From: Panax quinquefolius | Lineage: Eukaryota; Streptophyta; Magnoliopsida; Apiales; Araliaceae | Reading direction: 5' to 3' | NCBI GenBank assembly: GCA_020205615.1 | Contig: CM035169.1 | Coordinates: 17,317,546 to 17,381,545, forward strand | Length of the DNA stretch: 64,000 bases | Shown here: one piece after another, positions 48,901 through 61,284 of the stretch | How the letters are laid out: every line of letters begins with the position of its first letter | How positions within the stretch are numbered: position 1 is the first letter of the stretch | Program-made: the position numbers and the translations under genes | The notes under the pieces: model-generated | Databases searched by the model: none | What the model saw: the letters and a program-made list of their open reading frames with translations, nothing else | What the model was told of the DNA's origin: nothing

Positions 48901-51900
48901 GCACAAAAACAGCGGAATTAAATTTTCAAAACAATTTCCGAAACCCTAAAATAAGATCCATTATCCGAGCTTGAATGGAAACGATGGAAAAGATTCGAAC
49001 AGCTTCAATCTTCAACGCAATCCAACGGAATCATCGCTTTCACGGTATCCACATCGAACGCCCGCAAATCGTCACGATCTGCGCAGCAGAAAAAAGAGCA
49101 TGCGTACTAGCCACCAAGGATCTGAATTTTCCAATCCCATTAGAAAAGTAAAATCCGAATTTATATATATTATATCTTAATTAAGTAAAACATAAGGGAT
49201 CTTTCTCATACGCTCTTCATCATCTTGTGATTTAGGACATTGAGCCTTGGAGATCTTTACACCATGAGACATGGGTAAGTGTCCTCTTTTTGCCTCTTGC
49301 ATGACTCATCATTTGATTTATTTGATGACCTTCTAAAGGAGTGTGGTATTAATCGCACCTTGTTGGACATGGTACGATCAATGATAAGTCATGAAGATCT
49401 TTCAATAAGGGCCAAAACGGCCTGGGTTTTGGCGGGCTAAAAAAGTTAAGCCTTGAGCCCGATTTTTGGCTGGCGGGTGGGCCTAGGTTGATTTATGACT
49501 AATTTTTGACATTTTTGGGCCTAGCCCAAACGAGCCGGGCTTTTGACGAGCCGGGCCAAAATGGTCCGGGTTTTTGTGAGCTGAAAAAATAAGGCCCAAA
49601 GCCCGCTTTTTTACGGGCGGGCCAACACGGCCCGCGGGATTGGGCTAATTTTGTCAGGTCTACTAGTACCGCGGCTCTTTTTGCTGCAGATCGTGTGACG
49701 ATTCGCAGGGCGTTCGTGTGGATACCGTAAAGGTGCAGTTCCGTTGGATTGCGTTGAAGATTCGAAGTTGTTCCATAATTTTTTTCTATCGTATCCATTC
49801 AAGCTCGGATAATCGGTTAGAATCTAAACCTCTGAATTAATATGTTTTCGCATGGATCCTATTTTAGGATTTCGAAAATTGTTTTGAAAATTTTATATTC
49901 CGCTATTGTTTTTTTGTGCCGAAAACTCTACAGTGCTCTGTAGAGATTTAATCTGAGTTTAATCTACAGGGTTTCGGAATTTTTTTGTTTTTTTTTGTGC
50001 CGAAAACTCTACAGGCATGGAATGTGTCATACTATTTATAATTTAATCTGAGTTTTCTTGATCAATGAGTAGACTATACGAAACAAATCACTATTTGAGC
50101 ATGGTCATGCATTTCATAGTCCTACTCAATCAAGAGGCCTATGAATATCACCCCTAATATATAGGAGAGTTAAATTCTATCTAGATCACTCATATTCCTC
50201 ACATGATTCATAATGTACCCAATAATCACCTTTATTGTCCATCCTATTAAAGATGACATTTGATGATATCAAAGTACATAAATTCCCGTATAGTAATATA
50301 GTGATTTTAGGTCGGATGATCATTATATCATTGTCACTATGAAAATTGCTAATGACACTTTGCATAATGCTCCACGTAGAATGGTGGGTTTGTCCAGTAC
50401 ATTGTTCTCTAACATGTACCTATGCATTGACTCAATATCTCATATATTTATGACCAATGAGATTTGGCCATCAATCGATCCACATATACTAGTCTCGATG
50501 TATCATTGTTGTCCCATCTAATTGTTATTATATGATTTATATGATCTCATATTCAAGTCACATACTTGAAGCTATATAATTTGTATCACTATTCTAAAAA
50601 AAATTATTATGCTAACATTTATATAACGTAATAAATAAAATCATAATAAAATAATTTATTTATTCAATCAAATATAATATCAAAAATGATACAATTACAT
50701 CAAAGAATTGCTTGAACACTATAACATTTCAGTCTTCAGATGTAAAATCTGCTTAAGAACTCCTATAATTTTCTTCCTTTTTTAGGGACGACATGCTTTT
50801 TTGAACAAATAAATTGAGCATCAAAAATGAATCCTAAAAGCATGGATATGCCAAAAGCTTTTTATAAATAAATTGACAAATGCCATGCATGGATATGCCA
50901 AAAGCTTGAATTGAAGACAGCTATGCATATAGAGATTTATGCATATAGAGATTTATGCATACAAGACAAGATACAACTAAAACAGTTTATGAACGATTTT
51001 CACATAATCTATGGAGATCTCTATCAGCTGGGAGTTAAAAAACATTAGCCTAAATATGTTACAACAGCTTACCGTCTGGAGCCCAAATTCTAGCCTGTCC
51101 ATCATAAGAACCTGTTGCAAGTAGTGACCCATCACACTGCATTAAAGCATGGGAAATATTTAATCAATCACCGGAGAAAGAAATAAAGCACTCTAAGAGT
51201 AAGAAAATAAGTCCTGGCTAACACCTTAAAACTAACAAAAAGGAATGAAAAAACAGAAACTCCAACATAAAATCAATGTACCACATCCTCCTCCCATGGT
51301 AACATTCGGTAGTGCAAACACCAAGTTCTGGCCCCAAGGAAAGGATGCTGAATACAACGAGGAAACACACAGACGAACACTACGATATTTCTTTCACGTA
51401 ACAGAATCGTCTACTCTAGTAACCACACATTGCTTTTATCACTTTCCAGGTGGGGAGACAGAGACAAACAAAAGGGCTGTCTTAAGTACCAACCATATAT
51501 ATATATGTTATATTTCTAAAACCTGGACATCAAATTCATCTTATTTGCTTAGCAGGTAGATCTAAGTGGCAGTGGGAGCACCTAGTGCCTAAGCAATGCC
51601 CTAGGCAGTCTTATTTATTATTTTATATTGAATATACTATATCACACTTATATTAGATGTAAATACTCTATATTGTACATGAAAATGTACCCCAAAGAAT
51701 ATCTTATAAAGCATAACAAATTCATTTAAAGCACAGACTTCGTTAAGTACCATTACTATTCATTATTTTAAGTTCATATTTATAGTCGTTTATTATACAA
51801 ATCTTATAACTTTAATTTCAAATCTTTTTTTGGGGGTAAAGTTCATTTAGCAATTAATAAAACTAATGAAGTAGTCTAAATTAACAACTGTAGATTAAAA

Positions 51901-54900
51901 TTTTGAAGTTTATAAAAAATTTATGATGAAAAATTAGGATGCGACAAATAATTTTCAAAATATAAAGTTAAACATTTCAAGGTCATGACCTAAATAAAGT
52001 AATCAAATTTCAGGTCAGCGACTAGGGCCGAATCAAGGCAGTAGAGGACCAAATTTGTGTATGCAGTGGCCTAAGCACCCAATCAAATCGAGGTGGTAGA
52101 GGACCGATGCCAGAAGGATTTTTAGAACACTGCTCAATTCCACATCTATAAAAATTGGCGAACAAGATGATGTGATATCAACCAAAGCCATAAAGGAAAT
52201 AAGTCAGAAAAAATGAAATAACACTCACATTCCAATCAAGCGTTGTAACGTCTTTGTTTCTGTCATCTGCTTCATCCTTGACATGTTTTAGTACAAGTAC
52301 ATTAGAAGGGCCACTTTGGAAACTAGATCTATTGGTCATATCTGCAACAGTCCAAATTCGAGCTGTTGAATCTCCAGACCTAGACAGAGACTCAATGGAA
52401 ATGAAAATTAAGGAATTTTTTTAGTAATAAACTGTACAAGTTTATTATGTTGGTACACTGCTATCACTACATATGGTTGAGATGGCTAAGACATTTACTT
52501 TTTCTGTCAGTTTAGGTAATTGTTTTTCCGTAAAATATCAGAAGCGTTATAATCTGCTTATTTAGTCGCATACAAAAGAAAAAACGTTAATTTTTTTCAG
52601 GATAATTTCATTCCAGTTTGAACGAACCATAAAACATATTGTATCATTATATGCACATCAGCAGAAATATTGTTAACCATTTATGGTTGTAGGTGTACTC
52701 ATTAGAAATTTTATAAATCACATAACTCTTCAATGTTTTAATCATAATGGTTATTGAAAAAAATTATGAGGAGAATTATGTCATTTTAGTAGCACCAAGA
52801 GAGATATCTTTGGTTTTGAAAGCAACAAAGGCAGCGAGATATAATCATATAAAAACCACTAAAATCGACATAAATCTTCCAAATTTCCAATTTACAGGAC
52901 ATGACCCTGGTTAATAATATTTATCAGCTTGCCTGTTCTTGCATGGCAGATTCCGATTATTTTGGAACATAAATGAAACACAATACGCCATTAGTCCAAA
53001 AATCTCCCAAGAAATCATATATTAACAAATAAATTTCTGTAAGGTTACCATTTGCTAGAATATATTACATAAGATTGCCAAGTCAGGCTATAGATTCAGA
53101 ATGCAGGAGTAATAGATTTTAGTATTTGTTATACAATAAATAATTTCAACTCTGTGAAACAGAGAAGTAGACGAGCATTAAGGTAACAGATACGATAAAG
53201 GATTAAAGGAACTATTGTTATTAAGGAATCTAACTAGAAACTCGGAAACCCACCCTGATGCAAGAAGTGCCCCAGCTGGACTCCATGCGCAAGCACAAAC
53301 CTACAATAAAAAAATGTGCATGTTACTGCAAAGTCACATAAGAAAGAAGCTAAAAATACAAGAAGAATAACTGCATGAATGTTAGAGAGATGTGCTCAAA
53401 CCTCTGAAGTATGCCCTTCCAAAATTATAAAATCTGAACTAGGAAGTTCACAGACCTGAGATGTTGAGGTGGATATATCCATCGGTTCAGGTCCTAGTAA
53501 ATCAAGAAATATCACAAATTAAATTTGGACCATTAGGTTGACAAATGTAGATAGACTCCAAGATCAATTTGACATGAGATTGAGAGAAAAGGAAAGGGAG
53601 GGAGGGGGAAGAGGGAGTTTAACACTTGTATACAGTTGATCAGTTCATGAAGACCCAAAAGGGCTCAAAACTTGTTAGTTTAAGATGACGGCTTATAATA
53701 TTATATCATAATTTTTATATAGTTATCAGCAATATCATAATTACATAAATACACAGAAGACCCACTTTAACCATCACCCAAAAATAGAAAATAAATAAAT
53801 AAACAAATAGCTAATCTAATTGAGAACTGGACCGAAAATTTGTGAAGTTTCTTGACATATGTGGTTCCATTTCCTACAGCGTGCGCAATGTTCCATGGAA
53901 CACAGATCGATTTGGTTTGCAGAACAAGAGTAGGGAATATTAATTACAATGGAACAAGGACAATAAGGGTTGGCTTCTTTCGGTCACAAAAGTGGAACTC
54001 GGACCATTTCTAAATAAATAATAATTATCTTTAGATTGGAAAGAAGAAATCTCATAGATTGTTTATCTTCTTTTTTTTAGGAAAATACAATATATTAAAA
54101 TAACCACATGAAAGATAAATTATACTCTCACCGTTCCAAAATAGAAGAACAATTTTGACTTTTTGAAGTCAAATTCAGACATTTTAGTATTCAAAATTGA
54201 TGCCATTCATTGAAATTTAAAAAACAATGCATCTTGTAATTAAATAGTATACAATATTTATAATTGTATTGACTAAATTTATATGAATCTATATTAACTT
54301 TAAACTAGTAAAATACAATTTACCACCGGTATTTACACGTTTTGAACTTAGCCACATGTAGTAAAAAATTCGTCAATTTATGTGTGATTTAAAAAAATTT
54401 ACAATTTACCTCAATTCCATCCAACTTAATGGAGAGTGAGGTTCACTCGCCTAAGAGAAAGTGAATGAGGTGTCCATTGTTAGATTCCTTTCGCAAAGTT
54501 CTAAAATATCCTAGACTCTTTATCAAATTTAGGAATATATACCTTTCATCAACAACACAAATAATACACATTCAAACTACAATTATATCCAATCAAATTG
54601 CCACATCCAACTTATCAATACCAAAATATAACAAGACAAATACTTGGTTATTTTTGTTGGTCCCGAGTCGACTTGACAATACAATAAAAAAAAATTGTAA
54701 CTTAGCAGCCCAAGTTTTGTTTTATTTTCCTCTTTTTGCGTAGATTCATTTATAATGGCTTCTCAAATTCATAAACCAAATGCATTGTATCTTTTTCTTC
54801 TTATTCTTATTCCAATGCATTTATTTGATTTAGTTCCAATTTTACCAGAATAAACAAAGTTATACCTCCAAAAAACTCAAGTTCTCTGTGCTTGACATGA

Positions 54901-56835
54901 GCCGTATCTTCTTGATTGATAACCATTTCTACATCAGTATGATGCTCACGTTGCTTTTGTTTGTGCTTCTCTTTTTCTATTATTTCTCCGTCTTTCTCAC
55001 GCTCTTTCCTCCCATCTTGTTTTTGCCTCTCAGTTACTCGCTTTGGTTCTCTGACCTTTTCATGTTCTTTCCCCCTATCTTGTTTTTCCCTCACAGCTAT
55101 TCGCCTAAGTTCTACTTCACGTTCCCTGCCAACCATACCCTTATGTTGATTTTTCTTTCTCTCATTTATCATTTGCCTCAATTCACAGACATCCTTTGTA
55201 ATGAGATCCAAAGGTCGAAAAAATGAGAAATCATCATCTATATCAGTGTCGCTCTGGCAAGCTTGAAAAGAACATTGATCAGCATAAACATGTTACATAA
55301 GCAAAAATAAAAATAAAATAAAGTATACAAGTAGGATTGCTAACATTACTCAAGTTTGCTTCCATCTCTAGGTACTGGAGTCCCTTCTGTATAAATTTGA
55401 TAAGTGCTCCATGAGGAACCGAATTGCCGTCAATTGGGCACTTGTTGATACCTGTCTCATTTCCTAAAGCGAAAGCTGAATGCATTAGACCTGCAAGAGA
55501 CCAAGACAGTTACACTAAATATAGTAAATACATTAAGGACACGAAAGCATATCCAACCTAAATGTCTTGGCCAATGATAATGGGGAATCTTTGTTTCCAT
55601 AATAGGCAATCATTGCTATGCAGCAAATCAAAATTTGTCCTACAACTCTAAACAATTTCTGGAACCCTATCATAGCCATGAACTTCAACCACATAATTCT
55701 ATATTCTACTGCAAAATGCATAAGAACATTTTACACAATGCTATTTCCCATTAGAAAGGGGCACCACAAACCCATTTGACCAGAGAATGTTTCGGAGTGG
55801 TCAGCCATCTAGAGTAAAGATTAATCTAATTTTCTGATTTAGAAAGAATAATAGCAATTAAAGGCCTTTCATAGAAACATTAACTACATTACTGGATTCT
55901 ACTCCAATTATTTCGACAATGTCATAAATTCTGGTTCAACGATGACAATGCACCATGAAATCTTCAGATAGTTACTAATCTATTTTTTTTTCAACTAAAT
56001 TCTAAATTCCTTCAACTATACATAATGAAAGATTCAGTCCTTATTAAAAAACTGAAATCTTCTCTTACCAACCAGCTGGCTGCAATGCACATTGAAACAA
56101 CAAACCATGCATTCACGTGACACTTATTAGGATGTAAAGTTGAGACCTGTAACACTAATAATGGGTATCCTTTTTATTAATTTACCATACCAATCAATAC
56201 TTCCTCCATCCCAAATTGGCAGACCCGTATCTTCTTCTCCATGTCCAAAATTAGGGTTTTCTTTGAATTATTTGGAAATCTCCATAATCATTTTCAGACC
56301 TAGGAAAAATTCCTTCACATCACCAAGTAAAAGACAATTTATCATCAAGTAGATTCAAGAAAAACGAACCCAACCTCCAAATATCATCACCGTATCATCC
56401 TATCCTATTTATTTTTTATCTTACCCCAGCACAGTGAAACTTAAAACAAAATTGATAAAATATAGTACAACCTAACTACATTTTAAAAAATAAATAAATA
56501 AGTAAACTTTGCAAGAATGAAAGAATTCACAACTTTTTTCCCAACTTTCCAGGAGAAAAACCCATGGATATAAAAGCTTTCACAAATCACAACTAATAAC
56601 ACAAGTGTATTTAAAAAGTTATGAAATTTATACGTACTTACGTCAAATAAAACATAAAATGACCAAGGTGGAAACACAGAAGCTCATAATCGTTCTTACA
56701 AAAGTTTAAAAAATGAATAATCAAAATAAACCCTAGACAGTCACATATAAGTAGAGAGAGAAGGAGGAGCGTACCTGATTCTTGAAAGTAACGGTAGACG
56801 AGGTAATTCAATTCGACAGATGTGACGGAGGTCAT
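45914..56835 (-). CDS. HOS15/TBL1-like LisH and WD40-repeat protein, 14 coding exons
   Basis: Homologue of Arabidopsis HOS15 and animal TBL1/TBLR1. Those proteins act in histone-deacetylase co-repressor complexes; in Arabidopsis HOS15 represses cold-response genes and can act as a CUL4 E3 substrate receptor (established knowledge). Exons, in gene order: 56775-56835, 55345-55490, 54866-55253, 53402-53493, 53254-53300, 52229-52379, 51073-51136, 48302-48460, 48083-48204, 47533-47607, 47231-47284, 47038-47111, 46887-46961, 45914-46133. All introns are GT-AG. The joined CDS is 1728 nt, 575 residues, with no frame error. Exons 1-2 give the LisH domain ([15 protein letters not shown]), exon 3 a charged Arg/Lys/Glu coiled-coil-like stretch, and exons 4-14 WD40 repeats (WD-type endings such as STARIW, DGQARIW, STVKIWD), ending CVLDFRM. 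An in-frame upstream ATG at 56854-56856 would add seven residues; the start at 56835 matches the family N-terminus. Confidence 0.95.
48887..49933. repeat. long inverted repeat (fold-back element) in intron 7
   Basis: Left arm about 48887-49142 and right arm about 49636-49933 are inverted copies. Matching marks from outside in: CTGTAG, TTTCGGCACAAAAA, AGCGGAAT, TTTTCAAAACAATTT, CCTAAAATA, GGATCCA or AGATCCA, CGAGCTTGAATGGA, GCAATCCAACGGAA, GGTATCCACA and GATCTGCAGC-like segments. The roughly 490-bp spacer holds GC-rich GGGCC/CCGGG repeats. No clear target duplication was seen. It could be a non-autonomous transposon. Transcribed as intron, it could fold into a long hairpin. Confidence 0.8.
49406..49640. 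repeat. GC-rich direct repeat in the spacer
   Basis: Two imperfect copies of a GGCC(A)AAA-CGG-CC(T/C)GGGTTTT unit with GGCGGG(C/T) and GAGCCCG segments. This is much more GC-rich than the surrounding intron. Confidence 0.6.
49909..50014. repeat. direct duplication of the element end
   Basis: TTTTTTTGTGCCGAAAACTC (then TACAG) occurs at 49909-49933 and again at 49990-50014. The second copy may belong to a related, truncated element end. Confidence 0.65.
51550..52150. other. intron 6 stretch with CCTAGGC-rich ends
   Basis: Near 51575-51610 (GTGCCTAAGCAATGCCCTAGG) and 52060-52140 (GGCCTAAGCACCC, TTTTAGAACACTG) there are motifs common in plant non-autonomous elements. The pairing is weak, so I only note a possible old insertion. 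Confidence 0.3.
54122..54170. repeat. Stowaway-like MITE end in intron 3
   Basis: TATACTCTCACCGTTCCAAA followed by ATAGAAGAAC resembles the terminal repeat of Stowaway MITEs (CTCCCTCCGTTCC). No opposite end was found within the intron. Confidence 0.4.
56198..56212. repeat. Stowaway-like motif in intron 1
   Basis: TACTTCCTCCATCCC matches the start of Stowaway-type ends. No partner was seen. Confidence 0.3.
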
Positions 56836-57280
56836 TTCGCCGGAATGCTGAGTCATATTTCAATTTTTGAATGAGCTCTGATTTCGAGAGAGAATTGAGC
56901 CGCCGGCCGGGAACCGTTCTGTTGCGATAGCTTCTTACCAACTCCTCCAGCTCAGCTGACCTAGTATTCTGCCGTTTGGCTGGGACTGTATGATGAGTAA
57001 TTTTAATTTATTTAAACATAACTTATAAGTCATTTTAATAAGTTAATTTCACCAAATATAATATTCATTTTGTCTCTTTTTTATTTTACTAAATTACATG
57101 TTTATCCTTTCAACCTAATATTTATTTTTTCTTAAACAAATATGTAATAAAAAATGTTAAGATAAAAATATCGTCACCCATATAAATAAATAAATATATA
57201 TAATTGATACAATACAATATTATATATATATATATAGATATATTAGTACGTAGGTATTGTATTTATTTTTTATTATATAA
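56836..57280 (-). promoter_or_regulatory. 5' untranslated region and proximal promoter of the HOS15-like gene
   Basis: Only about 445 bp separate the start codon from the LTR fragment at 57281. The first 120 bp upstream of the start are GC-richer (CCGCCGGCCGGGAACCG) and probably transcribed. Beyond about 57000 it is AT-rich, with a TA repeat at about 57215-57240. An out-of-frame ATG at 56941 could start an upstream frame overlapping the main start, if the transcript reaches that far. No clear TATA box is assigned. Confidence 0.5.
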
Positions 57281-58649
57281 TGTGACGCCCCCAGAATAGG
57301 TATACATCATTCATCTTGGGTAGCCAAATACATGGTACATAATTTAAATACAAACTTAATTTATACAACTGTTAAGTGTCATGTAGAATACGATCAAGAC
57401 ATAAGTTGTGAGTTTTAATACAAATGTTGTCTTCTAGACAATATTCAAACTCAAAATAAGTTCTCATTACAATTATTATTACACTATTTCACAGAATAGC
57501 GATGACTACTAATGCAAACATCTGGACCGTCACTCCGTTCCACGACTAGTCCCAGCTACATTCTCATTTCCTGAAGAGAATAATGAAAGTAAAGGGTTAG
57601 CTCAACTAGCCCAGTAAGAAATATTATGACTAAGATAATGCAGAATAAATTATCGTTAACCTTCAACAGTGTTAAAATGAAAAAATATAATAAACATCAA
57701 GTTTAACTGCAGCGGAACAAACAATCCATTAGAAGAGTTAAGTAGAACATGCAATCTACTATCTTCTATGATTTAGGAGTTTATCATAAATTTTATCACT
57801 GAGACTCAACTTAATAAATAAACGACATCATCGAATCACTCCTGCACTACAGGCCAATGGTATTCATTAGTATCACGACCACGAATTATCCATGCACTAC
57901 AGGTCAAGGATATTCGTGTTTTCATCAACGGTCATGATCATGCCAACCACTGTCCATCAATGCACTACGGGCCAATGAGGACTTTACCACATCATTTGTA
58001 ACATTGCGGTCATGATTATACCGAATAATCATTGGTCATAATTATACCAATCAACAGTCCATCTATGCACGTAAGCAACATATGACTTTCATCACAATAT
58101 AAGCATGAGGATGATGACAATGATATAAGAATTCAATTAAAATAAAGCACATGATAAATTTTTAAAAATTTATAATTTAATTTATCCAGAATTCAATAAC
58201 GTTCAAATTGTCAACATGATACTACTTTATGGAGTAAAATTCAAAAATAATATTGTATCAAAAATGATTTGGACCCGAAAAGAAATCAATTTTTGTCATG
58301 AATAAGACCAATTGAATAAAGAATCGAGTGAATAGTAATTCTAAATAAGTACCAAGTGAATAGTAATTTGGGAATAGTACCCCGTGAATATTACTCTGGC
58401 ATAAAAATGTTAAACCTTATCAAGAATGCTCAGAATAATATTTTCATGAAAAGATACTGGATAAAGCGCAAATATCAAGGATATTCTACTAATTTTATAG
58501 AGTATAGAAGCCAAAACTTAACAAAAATGAGTATATAATTCGAAATCTGAAACGAAATAATATTACTTACATACTACAGAGTGTGGAAGAAAATATTATT
58601 TCATACGAATACTGAACAAAAATAATATCCCTTACCTTAAAAAGGAGAG
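57281..58649 (-). mobile_element. LTR fragment of a third related subfamily
   Basis: It starts TGTGACGCCCCC, identical to the type-A terminus, and contains the GCACTAC-motif block (57841-58080) in a rather clean form (GCACTACAGGCC). It then includes type-B-like parts (GTGAATAGTAA repeats at about 58330-58390) and ends where the solo LTR at 58650 begins. It looks like a type-A/type-B mosaic. After the solo LTR only about 15 bp follow before another LTR start, so it is truncated. Confidence 0.75.
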
Positions 58650-61269
58650 TGTAAGACCCCAATTTTTTATTAATGAAATTAAAATTTCTTCTATTTATTA
58701 TTTTGATATAGTAAGGGTTAATTTGATTAATGTAGTTAGTTATGGGTAAAATGCGCAAATATTTCAAAATAAGCAAGTGGTTATAAAATATTCATTGTTG
58801 TCGAAAAATATTCGTTTGGTCGTGAAATATTCGTGCTATCATTTGAATATTAGTACGACTGACCAAGAACCTTGTGTGGGCCCCATAACTTGAAAGCAAT
58901 TGGATGAAGAAAACGACAAGTATAAGTTGTTTATAAATAACTGCGTAGTTATTACCGCTATTATCTTGTTGGAATACCCGGTGGTTAAAACACAATAATA
59001 CGTGTTGTTGATAAGAAGACACAAGATTGCACCAATTATCGATTCTTACGTAAGAAGGCACTAATCAATAATTGTTACGTGAATTACTTGTTCAAAGATT
59101 TTTATTTTATTGATTTAATAATTACTTGTGTTGATATCTTATATTATCATTGTTTTAATAATTGTCACCGCATGAATATTTTCTATTATCGATAATAATT
59201 CATATTATCTCGAATAATATTATTAGATAACATTATTGGCAATGTCTAGAAAGTTCGCATCTAAGGAGAGGTTTGGTCATCTAATCATGCTACAAGAAGG
59301 AGAGATCCTTATTGAAAACCCCTTTCCTGAAACTATTCGTTGTCAATAATGTGATTCTCGTAATATTATTTGTGAAAAATTAATTATTGATTTATATGAT
59401 GAGAAAAATATTGATTTTATGAGGATATAGATGGAGAAAATTTTAATGTGACAATTGTTGAAAATTAATATTTTATCTTTTTGATAAAATAATTTATTTA
59501 AATATATTATTTTAATAATATATTAATGGTGATATTTTTACAATGAATGTGGGATATATGAATAAATGAGGAGGAAGAGTATTTTTGTTGGATTAAATGT
59601 TTAACACATGTTTTGTGTGTTAGTGGACACAATTATCGAATCCAAATTTAATTATACACATTAAAATCGCCTGCTTATGGATTTCTTCCAATTTCATTTG
59701 GAATTTGGAAAAACTTTCTTCTGTGAAGTTGTAGAGAATTGAATTTTCTATTAAAAGTCGCGAGATTCAATTTTCTCGATAAAAGGGCTATTTATTATGA
59801 ATTATCAAAGTTCAAGTTCAAATAATTAATTTTTGGGAGTTTTAGTTAATTATTTTGAGAAAAAACGTTTTTTACAACTAAGTTGGCCTCATATGTGATT
59901 CAAATGGGTGAGAGATCGTTGTCTAAGGTGGGCTAAGAAAATGTGAAAAATATATTAATATTATATTCAATTTTCTACTTTGGTGTTCTAAGCATTTTCC
60001 TATAAATAGGGTGCTTAGGTTAGAATTGAAAATCACACCGTAAACCCAAGTTTCTCTCTATTTCTCTCGATATATCGAGCGATTCTTTGTGAGTATACTT
60101 TGAGTGTTGTATATCACGGTGCAAGTTTCCTTCACTTCTCAGATCCAGCTTTTTCAATCAAGTATCGTCTTTGTGAGGTAAGGATATTATTATTAAAATG
60201 ATATTATTTCTTTTAATATCATTATGCAAGTATCGATGATCTGGACTTTTAATCAAATTTAGAACTTTTTGTGCTTGATTACTATTCACGATACAAAGAC
60301 TATTCACGATACACTACACTATTCATGAATACTTAAGACTATTCACGTAAAAATAAAATTTTTCCTTTTCGTCTAAAAATATCTATTGTGGATACTAGTT
60401 TTGATTGTATCCATGTTTTGATCATTCTTGAATTTACACCACTATGATTATTTATGAGGTATTTTTGGACATGAAATAGGAAATACTTAATCCTTAATAC
60501 TTGTTCTTTTGTTTCAATCGGATTCGCTTTTCTTTAAAATATTTTTCATCATCTTCACCCTAAATGATGATATTTGGCCCATAGCAAAAAGATGAATGAT
60601 TTCTTGATGAATATCTTTGGGTCAGTAGTCAAAGATGAACAGTGTTTAGATGAATATGGACCGATCGATGAATATCTTTGGTAGGAGTGCAAAGATGAAT
60701 ATTTGATTCAAGATGAATATCGATTGATGTTACAGGATAAAATAATGATGATGGACCGTTAAATTCATAGATATTAGTAGATTTTATCTCTACGTAACTC
60801 TTCTACATGAATTAATATTTTCCGTCTCGAATATTGCTTCTAAAACTTGTTGTTTAATGTATTCTCTCGTAGATTTTTCCTCGTGAAGACTAACGATAAT
60901 TTGTTGTATATTATCTTAGTCATAATATTCTTCTCTTGGCTAGTTGAGCTCACCCTTTTCTTTTGTTCCATTTTTCTTCTCGAGGCGAGAATGTAGCGAG
61001 TACTAGTCCAAATTATGGAATGAAGGTTCTAGAGAGAGTTATTTAGTAGTCCTCACAATTTTTGTAAAATAATGTATAAATAATTGTGATGAGAATTTAT
61101 TTGGTATGATATTGCCTAGAAGACAATAATTGTATTTAAACTCACAAAGATATATGTTGTCATATTTTGCACGACAAATGTATTAATAAAGTTATAGTTA
61201 TTTACGCATCATATGTATTTGGCGACTCGTAGAAAGGTTGGATGGAATGGACCTATTTTGGAGGCGTCA
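58650..61269 (+). mobile_element. solo LTR, type B
   Basis: TGTAAGACCCCAATTTTTT to GGAGGCGTCA, 2620 bp, flanked by the perfect duplication GAGAG (58645-58649 and 61270-61274). TATA box TATAAATA at 60001-60008. No primer site or gag follows. Confidence 0.88.
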
Positions 61270-61284
61270 GAGAGATTCCAACCG

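Noticed and set aside
48971..49802. Two small similar frames (MNGNDGKDS... and MNGYDRKK...)
   Set aside because: They are the two arms of the intron 7 inverted repeat read from opposite strands; similarity comes from the repeat, not from coding.
54888..55226. 112-codon plus-strand frame
   Set aside because: It is antisense to exon 3 of the HOS15-like gene and reflects its Arg/Lys/Glu codon bias.
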